Assembly: GCA_965224745.1 (NCBI GenBank)
Contig: CBDCZY010000009.1
Span: 682,001 to 746,000, forward strand
Origin: CBDCZY01 sp965224745
GTDB lineage: Bacteria > Pseudomonadota > Gammaproteobacteria > Methylococcales > Methylomonadaceae
Direction: 5' to 3'
DNA: 64,000 nucleotides
The notes below the pieces were generated by a model that had not been told where the DNA came from, did not search any database, and saw only the letters and a program-made list of their open reading frames with translations. Positions 37,426-46,646 of this stretch are shown here, piece after piece. Positions within the stretch are counted from its first letter, which is position 1. Each line of letters opens with the position of its first letter. The translations under genes were made by a program, and so were the position numbers.

Positions 37426-37583
37426 TAGGAGCCAGAGTTAAATAACTTCTGGAAATGACACAGGATTTTTGTATCAGTTCAAGGCAGGAAAATAGGGGCA
37501 CACAGGCTCCGTAACTATTTTTCTAACGCAGAAATGGAACAAAAAGACAAATCAGTTTTGGAAGTTATTTATGGCGGTTCCTA
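37426..37583. repeat. Long palindromic repeat, copy C
   Basis: The left arm TAGGAGCC, then TAAATAACTTCTGG, pairs with the right arm (reverse complement TAGGAACCGCC, then ATAAATAACTTCCA). The middle has TTCAAGGCAGG and GGCTCCGTAACT, like copy A with changes. It lies between the convergent pilU paralogue and panD. Confidence 0.75.
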
Positions 37584-37621
37584 AACCACTCAAGAACATA
37601 TGGGTGTGGGCGACTTCAAAT

Positions 37622-38002
37622 CTAAGCTACCTGAACAGGAATGTCGTGACTGGTTTTGGTTATTTGGTTGCGATCATCAAAATAAACTAAGGTAGGCTTA
37701 AAATTAACCAACTCATTTTGCTCTAAGTTTACATAAGAACAAACAATCAGCTTATCACCTGGTGCAGCCAATCTGGCTGCTGCGCCGTTAACTGAGATAG
37801 TGCGACTGCCCTTTTCAGCTTGTATCGCATAAGTCGTAAAACGTTGGCCGGTATTGACGTTGTAAATATGTATTTGTTCATACTCGCGAATACCCGAACA
37901 TTCTAAAAACTCGCTATCAATAGCGCAGGAGCCTTCATATTCAAGTTCTGAATGTGTTACATGTACTTTATGCAACTTGGCTTTTAACATAGTCGTTTGC
38001 AT
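37622..38002 (-). CDS. panD: Aspartate 1-decarboxylase proenzyme
   Basis: 126 residues. The self-cleavage site is Gly24-Ser25 in YEGSCAID, which makes the pyruvoyl enzyme. TISVNGAAARLAAPGDKLIV is conserved. It makes beta-alanine for pantothenate. No other pan gene is adjacent. Confidence 0.97.
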   Translation of the reverse strand: MQTTMLKAKLHKVHVTHSELEYEGSCAIDSEFLECSGIREYEQIHIYNVNTGQRFTTYAIQAEKGSRTISVNGAAARLAAPGDKLIVCSYVNLEQNELVNFKPTLVYFDDRNQITKTSHDIPVQVA

Positions 38003-38223
38003 ACTTGTATAATCCTAATTTCGGGAGGCGGAATTATCGCTTAAATAAAACAGACAATCAATAAAAGTTAAAAAATTGGGGTAAAATTAATCATAGCATA
38101 CACTTATGATTTGTAAGCGTTAACTTGGCTTGAAAAAAATAAGACTTTTCTGCCTCAGTAGAAGTTCAAAAAATTCGGGTAAAACCTAAGCAAGCCTTTA
38201 CTTTAGCTATTACGAGCTAGCAA

Positions 38224-39576
38224 TTATAACTGAAGTTCTTTGAGAAGTTTTTGATGCAGCCCATCAAAACTACCGTTACTCATAATGATGAAATGTCCAC
38301 CATGTCTTGCTTCCATTACCAACTGCTTGATAATCTCATCTAAACTGTCATAAACATTGATTTTTTGATACTCCTGTTCCAACCCTTGTAAATCCCAGTT
38401 GAGATTAAACGATTGAAATATCAACGTTCTATCGGCCTGTCCTAGAGAATGAGGCAACTGGTCGGCGTGGGTGCCCATACGCATGGTATTAGATCGTGGT
38501 TCAAGTACAGCAATGATACGCTCATTGTTGACCTGCTTCCTTAAACCATTCAAGGTTGTTGCAATCGCAGTAGGATGATGGGCGAAGTCATCGTAGATCG
38601 TCACCTTGTCGATCTTTGCGATCACTTCCATCCGCCTTTTGACATTTTTAAAACGACTTAAGGCACCAGTAGCATCCTCTAGATTAATGCCTGCATGATG
38701 AGCAGCGGCAACAGCGGAAAGTGCGTTAAAAACATTGTGCCGGCCTGTGAGATCCCACTTAACCGGATGCTTTTTCCGGTCAAAATGGATGTTAAATTCA
38801 GTCCCATCTTGATGATCCAGAATCGCTTTCCAATCGCTAGCTTGATCAATCGCTGTTTGTTCAACAGCTGTCCAACAACCGAGACTAATAACTTCATCAA
38901 TGGATGTTTCACCTGTGGGAGATATAATAAGTCCTTGCCCAGGCACAGTCCTGATTAGATGATGAAATTGGCGCTGTATGGCTGGTAAATCTGGAAAAAT
39001 ATCGGCATGATCATATTCTAAATTATTTATCACCAAAGTTCGTGGTCGATAATGTACAAATTTTGATCTTTTATCGAAAAAAGCGGTGTCATATTCGTCT
39101 GCTTCAATGACAAAATAAGGCGCTTCACCTAGCCGTGCCGATAAACCAAAGTTAAGCGGTATTCCACCGATTAAAAATCCAGGCTTCAACCCCTGATCTT
39201 CAAGTATCCAAGCTAACATGCTAGTGGTCGTGGTTTTTCCATGGGTACCTGAGACACCAAGAACCCAGCGATCGTATAACACATACTCAGCTAGCCACTG
39301 AGGGCCAGATAAGTAGCGTAACCCCAGGTTTAAAACAGCTTCAACTTCTGGATTACCCCGCGATAAGGCATTGCCTATAATAACTAAGTCCGGCTTATCT
39401 GCTAAGTTTTCTTCCTGGTACCCCTCCTTCAGAGTAATACCTTGCTCTAACAACTGGGTACTCATCGGTGGATACACATTTTGATCGGAACCACTCACCT
39501 GGTGACCCAACTGTCTGGCAATAAGCGCTAAACCGCCCATGAAGGTGCCACAAATTCCTATGATATGAAGACGCAA
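38224..39576 (-). CDS. mpl: UDP-N-acetylmuramate:L-Ala-gamma-D-Glu-meso-DAP ligase
   Basis: 450 residues, Mur ligase family. N-terminal IIGICGTFMGGLALIARQLGH, ATP motif GVSGTHGKTTTTSMLAWIL, central LEYDHADIFPD and C-terminal FAHHPTAIATTLNGLR. It recycles murein tripeptide onto UDP-MurNAc. It is single and convergent with nothing close; an ankyrin gene lies upstream on the same strand. Confidence 0.96.
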   Translation of the reverse strand: MRLHIIGICGTFMGGLALIARQLGHQVSGSDQNVYPPMSTQLLEQGITLKEGYQEENLADKPDLVIIGNALSRGNPEVEAVLNLGLRYLSGPQWLAEYVLYDRWVLGVSGTHGKTTTTSMLAWILEDQGLKPGFLIGGIPLNFGLSARLGEAPYFVIEADEYDTAFFDKRSKFVHYRPRTLVINNLEYDHADIFPDLPAIQRQFHHLIRTVPGQGLIISPTGETSIDEVISLGCWTAVEQTAIDQASDWKAILDHQDGTEFNIHFDRKKHPVKWDLTGRHNVFNALSAVAAAHHAGINLEDATGALSRFKNVKRRMEVIAKIDKVTIYDDFAHHPTAIATTLNGLRKQVNNERIIAVLEPRSNTMRMGTHADQLPHSLGQADRTLIFQSFNLNWDLQGLEQEYQKINVYDSLDEIIKQLVMEARHGGHFIIMSNGSFDGLHQKLLKELQL

Positions 39577-39620
39577 GTCACATCCTTATCTGAACAACGT
39601 GAAAATTACTTAAATGTGGA

Positions 39621-40094
39621 TTATTTCGCTTCTGGTTTCTCTGCACTGGTAGCACCGGCTTTTTCTAGCAGCTCAATAATGTTTTCATGCCCCATTTTTT
39701 TTGCTTTGCTTAATACATCTTCCCCTTTTTTATCCTTCGCGTTAAGATCTGCGCCTGCAGCAATCAACAATTCGATAATAGCTTGGTTAACAGATATTAA
39801 AGCATCCATTAAGGCTGTTTTACCTCTTTTATCGGCTAAGTTAGTATCCGCACCGTATGCCAGCAATAATTTCACAGCACGGAGATTACCACTAAAACAA
39901 GCCCCCATCAAAGGTGTTCTGCCATTGGGCATAGTAACATTGACTTCTACATCTTGCGTCAACATCGATTCTAATCTTTTCAACTGACCCGAAGCGGCAG
40001 CTGAAAATACCTCTTTGCTATTGGGTTTTGCATGAACAGGTAATACCAAGCTCAGTAAAAAAATCCCTAAAATATTTTTGTGTACTGCTAACAT
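39621..40094 (-). CDS. Periplasmic ankyrin-repeat protein
   Basis: 157 residues. A signal peptide ends near LPVHA (about 22). Three to four ankyrin repeats follow, with GRTPLMGACFSGNLRAVKLLLAYGADTN, GKTALMDALISVNQAIIELLIAAGADLN and GEDVLSKAKKMGHENIIELLEKAGA. Small secreted ankyrin proteins are common in gammaproteobacteria and bind unknown partners. It is 44 bp upstream of the mpl start, so cotranscription is likely. Confidence 0.88.
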   Translation of the reverse strand: MLAVHKNILGIFLLSLVLPVHAKPNSKEVFSAAASGQLKRLESMLTQDVEVNVTMPNGRTPLMGACFSGNLRAVKLLLAYGADTNLADKRGKTALMDALISVNQAIIELLIAAGADLNAKDKKGEDVLSKAKKMGHENIIELLEKAGATSAEKPEAK

Positions 40095-40171
40095 GTCAAT
40101 GCGAAGCCTTTCTTGCGTTTCAATTCAAGTTACGTTGAAATATCCTTAATCTGACAAGTTTAGTGCAAAAA

Positions 40172-40549
40172 ATGCCACAACAAAACAACATCCTGGTAAA
40201 AGCTGACCCGCAGTTCCTGGAAGGACAATCTTCACCTAGTGATGATCGGTATGTCTTTGCCTACACCATCACTATTTCAAATGAAGGGACAGTACCCGCC
40301 AAATTACTCAGCCGCCAGTGGTTAATTACTGATTCTAATGGCAAAGTTCAAGAGGTTCGCGGTGATGGGGTGGTCGGAGAACAACCTTTTCTGCAACCGG
40401 GTGATGTTTTTCAATATACCAGCGGAGCAATTCTCGAGACGCCCGTTGGCGTTATGCAAGGAAAATATTATATGCAATCCGATTTAGGAGAAAAATTTGA
40501 AGCCTCGATACCCCGTTTTACTCTTTCTATTCCTCGGATCATTCATTAA
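40172..40549 (+). CDS. apaG: ApaG (Co2+/Mg2+ efflux-type, FN3-like fold)
   Basis: 125 residues from ATG 40172; a GTG at 40163 would add three residues. It shows FAYTITISNEGTVPAKLLSRQWLITDSNGK, GDGVVGEQPFLQPGDVFQYTSGA and the GKYYMQSDLG block, all typical. It lies 2 bp upstream of apaH, the standard pair. Its function is not firmly known. Confidence 0.95.
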   Translation: MPQQNNILVKADPQFLEGQSSPSDDRYVFAYTITISNEGTVPAKLLSRQWLITDSNGKVQEVRGDGVVGEQPFLQPGDVFQYTSGAILETPVGVMQGKYYMQSDLGEKFEASIPRFTLSIPRIIH

Positions 40550-40551
40550 GA

Positions 40552-41379
40552 GTGGCAGTTTATGCAATTGGTGATCTTCAAGGTTGTTACGATGCATTAC
40601 AAAAATTACTCGACTTAATTGAGTTTGATGAGCGACGAGACCAATTGTGGTTTACCGGAGATCTTGTCAACAGAGGACCCGATTCGCTTAAGTCGCTGCG
40701 CTTTATTAAGTCTCTAGATAACGCGGCGGTTACCGTACTAGGCAACCACGACTTGCATTTGCTTGCAGTAGCTACGACTTCACAAAAACAGAAGAAGAGA
40801 GACACTCTTGATGAAATTTTATCCGCGCCCGACCGAGATGAACTCATTGACTGGCTCAGAAACAAGCCTCTGTTATACCACACTGCCCCCTATTTCTTAA
40901 TTCATGCTGGATTACCTCCACAATGGGATAGCCAACAAACTAAATATTGTGCAGCCGAAGTAGAAAGTGTGTTGCACGGCCCTGACTATCCACAATTCTT
41001 AGCAGAAATGTATGGAAATACACCAGACCGTTGGCATAACAAGTTGGAAGGAATCGATAGATTAAGGTTTATTACGAATTGTTTTACTAGAATGCGTTAT
41101 TGTGACCAAGCGGGACGGTTAGACTTTCAGCATAAAGGCCCGCCTGGCAATCAACCACCAGAATTAGTACCCTGGTTTCAAGCGCCTCATCGGAAAAGCA
41201 GCGACATGAAAATTATTTTTGGCCACTGGTCTACCTTAGGCCTCTACCAAGAGAATCAATGCTACGGTATTGATACGGGATGTCTGTGGGGCGGAAAATT
41301 AACAGCGCTACGTCTTCCAGATGGCTTGCAAGACGAATTGGTCATTAGCCAGTATGACTGTTCAGCGGCTTCAAAGTAA
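40552..41379 (+). CDS. apaH: Diadenosine tetraphosphatase
   Basis: 275 residues, symmetrical Ap4A hydrolase. Metallophosphoesterase motifs GDLQGCYDAL, GDLVNRGPDSL and LGNHDLHLLA appear at the N-terminus, and FGHWSTLGLY near the C-terminus. The start codon is GTG, immediately after the apaG stop. A perfect hairpin at 41388 follows. Confidence 0.96.
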   Translation: MAVYAIGDLQGCYDALQKLLDLIEFDERRDQLWFTGDLVNRGPDSLKSLRFIKSLDNAAVTVLGNHDLHLLAVATTSQKQKKRDTLDEILSAPDRDELIDWLRNKPLLYHTAPYFLIHAGLPPQWDSQQTKYCAAEVESVLHGPDYPQFLAEMYGNTPDRWHNKLEGIDRLRFITNCFTRMRYCDQAGRLDFQHKGPPGNQPPELVPWFQAPHRKSSDMKIIFGHWSTLGLYQENQCYGIDTGCLWGGKLTALRLPDGLQDELVISQYDCSAASK

Positions 41380-41387
41380 GAAAAATA

Positions 41388-41413
41388 AAAGGCTCGCATG
41401 CTTGCGAGCCTTT
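41388..41413. terminator. Bidirectional hairpin terminator between apaH and mscL
   Basis: AAAGGCTCGCA and TGCGAGCCTTT form an 11-bp perfect stem with a four-base loop. A T-run is on either side of the stem in the respective directions. It separates two convergent genes. Confidence 0.85.
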
Positions 41414-41437
41414 ACGCAAAAAAATAATAATACCGCT

Positions 41438-41839
41438 TTATTTTTTTAACGAATCTCTAATTTCTGCTAAAAGTTTAACTTCTGCTGATGGCTCCGCTGG
41501 CTTGGCTTCTTCTTTCTTTTTTAAATTATTAATGACTTTTACTAACATAAAAACAGCAAACGCGACGATTGTAAAATCAATCAAAGTCTGAATGAAAGCG
41601 CCATATTTGACAGTCACAGCAGGGGCATCCCCCACGGCCTCTTGCAAGGTGAACGCTAAATCCTTGAAATCTACTCCTCCGGACAAAAAACCTATCGGAG
41701 GCATAATGACGTCCTCAACCACAGATGTTACAACTTTCCCAAAAGCTGCACCAATGATGATACCAACAGCCATATCTACCATGTTACCTTTAATGGCGAA
41801 CTCTTTAAACTCTTTCAACATTCCCATTTTTTTCTCCAA
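41438..41839 (-). CDS. mscL: Large-conductance mechanosensitive channel
   Basis: 133 residues. KEFKEFAIKGNMVDMAVGIIIGAAFGKVV is the TM1 region of MscL, VKYGAFIQTLIDFTIVAFAVFMLVK is TM2, and the C-terminal cytoplasmic helix carries PAEPSAEVKLLAEIRDSL. It acts as a pressure relief valve in the inner membrane. Confidence 0.97.
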   Translation of the reverse strand: MEKKMGMLKEFKEFAIKGNMVDMAVGIIIGAAFGKVVTSVVEDVIMPPIGFLSGGVDFKDLAFTLQEAVGDAPAVTVKYGAFIQTLIDFTIVAFAVFMLVKVINNLKKKEEAKPAEPSAEVKLLAEIRDSLKK

Positions 41840-42143
41840 AGTCTAAGCATTATTACGACAAAATAAAGTCATATACCCTAAAAGCAATTTGTTGTTAAAT
41901 TACCTATAATATTAATAATTTATATTACTTTTATAAGTAATTACTTTAACATAATAAGGCCAATCGGAATTTTTTGCAATTTCCCTTGGTAAACTGGGTG
42001 TGACTAAAAGTGAAGTAAACCTATCAAGACGCTATTTTTGCCAGATAATCCCAGCATTCATCCCAAAAAGTATTTGCTCGGTTAAGCTGTAGTAACAGCA
42101 TATAAGCAATGTTGTCACTTTTCAACCATGAGTCTTGTCCAAT

Positions 42144-42316
42144 CAGGGCTAATTTGTTCTATCGAGCAAAGCCTTAAATTCAGGAGCATAGATCTATCAT
42201 CTGAATGAATTAACAATGTCATATAAAATATCTTTTATTTTCAATATGATATAAAATTTCCGTGAATGTTATTAAAAATAAATCAATAACTTACCGGCTA
42301 GAACAAATTAGCCCTG
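42144..42316. mobile_element. 173-bp MITE with perfect 18-bp terminal inverted repeats
   Basis: CAGGGCTAATTTGTTCTA at 42144-42161 is the exact inverse of the last 18 bases (42299-42316). The AT-rich interior has no open frame. A 17 of 18 match to one end lies at 45565-45582, beside an IS4-like transposase fragment, which may be the parent element. It fills the mscL-to-42548 gap with the adjoining IS end; nothing else is seen there. Confidence 0.85.
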
Positions 42317-42317
42317 C

Positions 42318-42387
42318 TTGTCCAATATAAAATGAGTCTGAAATAGCTTTTTCTGTTCATAATCCACTTTATGAAAATGATTATGAA
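42318..42387 (+). mobile_element. Solo right end of the integrase-type IS
   Basis: The sequence TTGTCCAATATAAAATGAGTC, then TGAAATAGC, and TGTTCATAATCCACTTTATG matches the reverse complement of the right end of the 28.1-29.5 kb IS. It includes the first codons of the transposase and then diverges. The motif is single here, but doubled in the intact IS. It abuts the MITE by one base. Confidence 0.8.
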
Positions 42388-42547
42388 GATCGACTGAAGT
42401 TTCCAAGAAAGTTTATTAAGATAATAGGCTATGCAGAATGTAGGTTTTTACCAAATTGTCTCAAGTATCGTTGCATCCCTGAGGTGTCAATCAGTGTTGA
42501 AAATTTTTCTTCGATTCTAATTTCTTCGACAGCAATAGTTCATCCTC

Positions 42548-44647
42548 TCAAGTTCTGAATTTAACTTTTGACCAGCTATATTGACTAAGAATAAACGCAC
42601 AGATCAAATACAATGCAGGAAAGGAAGGCGCCGATAATCTGTGGCCATACCCCCATGGGAAAATTATGATCAACGGCAGGTTGACAACCAATATCCATGT
42701 AACAAGTAGAACGATGTCTATCCGAGAAACAATATTGGATTTGTAAAGTTTTACAAATCCGAATGTAGCAATAAGCCATGGCACCATTATGTTACTTTTG
42801 ATATCAATGTTAGTACGAATATCTATTCCCAAAATATAAAGTGCTTTTTCTATAGTACGCAGAACCCAAGCCATCGGATCTTGCAAAATATAATTAAATA
42901 CATGTGACCCTATCTCTGGATGGGAAGGCGTCCAGGCAGGTTCAAAATATGTGGGACCATTAAATTCAGGCGGAAGATTCCCTATCCAAAGGTTAAATAA
43001 CCCTGTGTCAAGAAACCATCGCCACTCCCCTCCTACTACATAGTTACGCCACCCAAGCAAAGAAAAAATACTTATAGTCACAACAATAAAAAACAATGCG
43101 TGCGCTAAGGAAACCGACAAATTTTTTTTTCGATTCGAGCATAACATCCATAAAGCTGCCAGAGGAATAAAAGGAACGAAATTAGCTCTCAACAAAACAC
43201 TAACTCCAAGAGTTGCCGCCGCAACAAAACTCCAAAAAAAAGAAGGTTTACGGACGTATAAGAGCAAAGAAACCAAACATAAGGAGCTAAACACAATACT
43301 CCAAGTTGTATCTAAAAGCGGAAAGGAGACAGATTTAAGTTGATTTGCAAAAAGACTAAGCACTACAAACAATAGCGCGGTTTTAGTCCCATAGCGTTTT
43401 AAAATTAATGCAGTCAAAAAGCAAACCAACAGGCCCATCAAAGACTGTTGAAACAGCATAACAGAAGCAGGATCCTCTCCTGTCAACTGATGAACTAACG
43501 CCAACAAATAACGATATCCAAAATTCATAGAAATGAATGGACTTTCTATACGAGACAACAAATCTCCAAACAAAATTTCACGAGCATACGTTTCATATAC
43601 AACCCAATCATTACCAGCTTCCATTATTTGAAAGCCAAAATCTTTCCCTTTTTTTATTAACTTAGCAGCAGCAACCAAGGTTATAACCAAAAACAGCAAG
43701 CATAAAACGGCTTTTGAATGAACTAATTCTTTAGGTTTGACCAAACTAATACTTGCTAAAAAAGCAATGATCCATAGCGTAAGACCAGTTACCGCAAGCA
43801 TGATTGATAGCCATGAAGGATACTTCTCACTAGCGGGAGACAATGCTGACGAGGGAACCGTTACCTCTTGACCCTCCACATTCCAAAGTAAACTAAGGGA
43901 TGGCTGTTCTTTTTTTGTCCGAGCATACCGCACCTGCAGCTTATGAAGTCCTGGCTTGAGTTCAAACGGTTTGTTTGAAGTTGAATTGATGCCGTCAATC
44001 TGTAGTTTTGCCGAACCCCCTGTCGATTCAAGACTTATCGCAATAGGACTGTTATCTGACTGAAAGGGAATATCTATAAAACCATTCCAAACAATACTGA
44101 ACAAATAATCCTTGGGAGATAGAACACCTTCGGCGGACCAGACAAGATGTCGCACATTGTTTGCAAAGAAGAGAGGGAAGTATTGATTAGTAAAAGAAAA
44201 CCCACTACTACCGAATGCAATCTTTGAATCAACTCTGGTGCAACCTTCACACTGATACTGCCAAGATCGCTGTGGTGCATTCTTGAACGAAGAGTTGTCA
44301 TAGTAAGTTGCTGAAAGCCCCTGTCGCTTATAAAAGGACGAAGCGAACCCAGACAGTAGTGCTGCAATAAAGAAAAGCAGGGCAAAAAATAGAATCTGTT
44401 TTCGTGATACCCACTGAAGCGGTTTTTTCCATTTCATCCCGTAGCAAATGAACCAGATGCAAGGTACTGCGATCATGCAAGTTATATCTACAGAAGATGT
44501 AGTGATATCCCCAACGACATTTAGATGACCAGGGGTAAGCCAATAAAGCGAGGCAAGTATGAATAAAGCATGGTTAAAAGGGAAATAAGTGCATAGCATA
44601 CGTATAAATGTATTGCAGTCTTTTAGCAGACGAATAATTCGGCTCAA
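42548..44647 (-). CDS. GT-C-type membrane glycosyltransferase-like protein with PA14-like domain
   Basis: 699 residues if TTG 44647 is used; ATG 44599 would give 683. After about three N-terminal helices, residues about 112-270 form an extracytoplasmic region that looks PA14-like (GLSATYYDNSSF at its start, LKPGLHKLQVRYARTKKE near its end). Then come about ten helices, with an acidic loop NDWVVYETYAREILFGD like the GT-C catalytic loop. It probably transfers a sugar from a polyprenyl carrier, but no acceptor can be named. It is flanked by IS relics. Confidence 0.65.
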   Translation of the reverse strand: MSRIIRLLKDCNTFIRMLCTYFPFNHALFILASLYWLTPGHLNVVGDITTSSVDITCMIAVPCIWFICYGMKWKKPLQWVSRKQILFFALLFFIAALLSGFASSFYKRQGLSATYYDNSSFKNAPQRSWQYQCEGCTRVDSKIAFGSSGFSFTNQYFPLFFANNVRHLVWSAEGVLSPKDYLFSIVWNGFIDIPFQSDNSPIAISLESTGGSAKLQIDGINSTSNKPFELKPGLHKLQVRYARTKKEQPSLSLLWNVEGQEVTVPSSALSPASEKYPSWLSIMLAVTGLTLWIIAFLASISLVKPKELVHSKAVLCLLFLVITLVAAAKLIKKGKDFGFQIMEAGNDWVVYETYAREILFGDLLSRIESPFISMNFGYRYLLALVHQLTGEDPASVMLFQQSLMGLLVCFLTALILKRYGTKTALLFVVLSLFANQLKSVSFPLLDTTWSIVFSSLCLVSLLLYVRKPSFFWSFVAAATLGVSVLLRANFVPFIPLAALWMLCSNRKKNLSVSLAHALFFIVVTISIFSLLGWRNYVVGGEWRWFLDTGLFNLWIGNLPPEFNGPTYFEPAWTPSHPEIGSHVFNYILQDPMAWVLRTIEKALYILGIDIRTNIDIKSNIMVPWLIATFGFVKLYKSNIVSRIDIVLLVTWILVVNLPLIIIFPWGYGHRLSAPSFPALYLICAFILSQYSWSKVKFRT

Positions 44648-44856
44648 AGAAATAATATTTTTTATTACTACTGCCCGTTAAAAACAGCCAGTGTCCATGA
44701 TAACTCACTGTTATGATATCGGAAATAGCCAAATAATGGGTGTTATCGATTTCAACTTTAAAAAATATTGTTCTAATGTAGGCTCCGATATTTTTGGAGC
44801 AAACCATACACGCGGGGAAACTCATTTTTTCACAGGTCACCGATCATTTACCAATG

Positions 44857-45150
44857 CATACTTTTCGCAGGTGTGTTCAACGTTGTCAAGGCGAACGCTA
44901 TGTGAAGAATTTCCGTTGTCTCGATCAGTGCCTGATTAGGGCGTTTGCGCAGCTCGCTTATCGCTAAAGTCTTCGAGATATCGAAGCTTGTCTTCGTGCC
45001 CAACGGAACAAGCTGTACCCTATGAGGATTCTAGCGACGACATCCCGGAGCACATTGGCAGACACCAACGAACAACGAGACTGGAGAATTTACACCGACT
45101 TCGCCAAGACACTGATCAAGATCGCACGCCCTCTCAATGCTGAAGAGTAT
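44857..45150 (+). pseudogene. IS4-family transposase N-terminal fragment
   Basis: The frame reads HTFRRCVQRCQGERYVKNF, then RAFAQLAYR, a stop, SLRDIEACLRAQRNKLY, and STLADTNEQRDWRIY. These match the N-terminal domain of IS4/DUF4372-type transposases. The catalytic part is missing; an IstB relic lies at its end on the other strand. Confidence 0.8.
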
Positions 45151-45543
45151 CTGGTGCATATTCTTATCATGGCGAACACTTCCCTTGTCCACCCATTGGG
45201 TTTGGGTTATTTTACCTCTAAAGTGTTCACGATCAGTTAATTCTGCTTGTTTTTTTCGCATCGATTCTCCCTTTAATTTGATTCGCTGAGCGTTATGCAT
45301 TAACCGGTCTAAAATGGCATCGGCCAGTGTATTATCGCTAATAGATTGATACCAATGATCCGTGGAAAATTGGCTAATCATGAGGGTGGAGGTGTTTTCA
45401 TGTCGATCATCCATGATTTCTATCATATCGTTTCGTTGCGCGGCTTTTAACGGTTCCAGCCCCCATTCGTCAATAATCTCACCGAACTCGATAAAAACTA
45501 TACGTGGTTTTTTGGCTTTGTCCAAATGACGGGTTAATCTCAT
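45031..45543 (-). pseudogene. IS21 IstB ATPase C-terminal fragment
   Basis: The IstB-like part is 45220-45543: IIDEWGLEPLKAAQRNDMIE, then TLMISQFSTDHWYQSI, NTLADAILDRLMHNAQRI and KGESMRKKQAELTD. The Walker A half is missing. The rest of the open frame runs antisense over the IS4 relic. It is a non-functional transposition helper relic. Confidence 0.8.
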
Positions 45544-45564
45544 TCTAGAACTAGCATATAGAGA

Positions 45565-45582
45565 TAGAACAAATTAGCCGTG
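45565..45582. repeat. Terminal inverted repeat of an IS4-like/MITE family
   Basis: TAGAACAAATTAGCCGTG matches the right end of the 42144 MITE in 17 of 18 bases. It may be the right end of the decayed IS4 copy. Confidence 0.6.
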
Positions 45583-45901
45583 CGGGAACGTTATTAACAC
45601 TAGCAATTGATAATGAACTGTAAAACACCTCATTCTGTGTTTTTTGGAGGGTCTGAATGAAACCTAGAATTGCACTTCAAAGTTGAATCCGCCCTTCAAT
45701 AAATCAATTATATAGTCAATTTTGACGCTGTTAGTTGGCAAATATTGAAAGCCAGATAACTCTTTTGAATAATTAACCCCAATCTGCGGTCACAAAGAGA
45801 AAATATCGATAAGGAAAACATATCTCACTGTTACCCTTCAAATATGTGATACCGAAAGGGACTTATTTTCATTGAGAATATGTTACAAGAATGACATACA
45901 T

Positions 45902-45929
45902 TTGCCTGTGCCTACACTAGGCATAGTAT
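45902..45929 (+). promoter_or_regulatory. Candidate sigma-70 promoter of the MEDS/kinase operon
   Basis: TTGCCT, 16 bases, TAGTAT. The spacer carries the inverted repeat TGCCT ... AGGCA (45903-45923), a possible operator. The rest of the 45583-46010 gap has no gene. A strong GGAGGAG ribosome site precedes the ATG at 46011. Confidence 0.4.
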
Positions 45930-46010
45930 GGAAGTAAGGTCAATACCTAATGATATAAAGGAAATCGCGTTGCTAGGAATTCAGATTTAAAACAATCGGA
46001 GGAGAATATT

Positions 46011-46643
46011 ATGTGTAAGTATGCCAATCATGTCCATTTAAAATTCGTCGATGCTTCGATTCCGGAAGGTTCACATATCTGTTGGATATTTGACAATCAG
46101 AAAGAACCAGCAACGTTGTTGCCAAAATTTTTCAAGGGAGGGCTGGACGACAATGAAATGATCTGGTGGTTTCTTGGACAAATCGGTGCCGAGGCTTATG
46201 AGACTGAGCTTGAAAATATGGGTGTTGACGTTCCGACTTGCAAGGAATCGAAGCAGCTGAGATTTTCACCTATGCTCGATGATGTCTGGGACGATGACAA
46301 ACTGATTCCCGAGAAGGTTGTTGACAGGTGGCGTGGTGTTCACGAACAAGCTATTGCTTCTGGATACCGTAGTGTACGTGGTGGAGGCGACATGGGCTGG
46401 TTGGTGAAATATGGCAAGGAAACCATCCAGCGTGTTATCGAATTCGAATCCCGATTTAATACTCTGACAACAACACATCCGATTACTGCCATTTGCCTAT
46501 ACAACGCAAGCTTATTTGATGGTGCGACAATCCTGGATGCATTACGCACTCATCCAATGACACTCATTCGCGGCCAAATTATGAAGAACCCCTACTACAT
46601 TGAGCCTGAAGAATTTTTGAGTATGAAGAGAAAGCACCGCTAG
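46011..46643 (+). CDS. MEDS (DcmR sensory) domain protein
   Basis: 210 residues. The MEDS pattern is visible: EGSHICWIFDNQKE near the N-terminus, FFKGGLDDNEMIWW, ITAICLYNASLF and LRTHPMTLIRGQIMKNPYYIEPEEFL near the end. MEDS domains sense small compounds in methylotroph and methanogen regulators such as DcmR and occur with kinases. It has no output domain, so it probably acts with the kinase that starts 3 bp downstream. A strong ribosome site precedes the ATG. Confidence 0.88.
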   Translation: MCKYANHVHLKFVDASIPEGSHICWIFDNQKEPATLLPKFFKGGLDDNEMIWWFLGQIGAEAYETELENMGVDVPTCKESKQLRFSPMLDDVWDDDKLIPEKVVDRWRGVHEQAIASGYRSVRGGGDMGWLVKYGKETIQRVIEFESRFNTLTTTHPITAICLYNASLFDGATILDALRTHPMTLIRGQIMKNPYYIEPEEFLSMKRKHR

Positions 46644-46646
46644 CCG

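Noticed and set aside
44574..44840. Minus-strand 88-residue frame overlapping the start of the GT-C-type gene
   Set aside because: It overlaps the better supported frame and has no family features.
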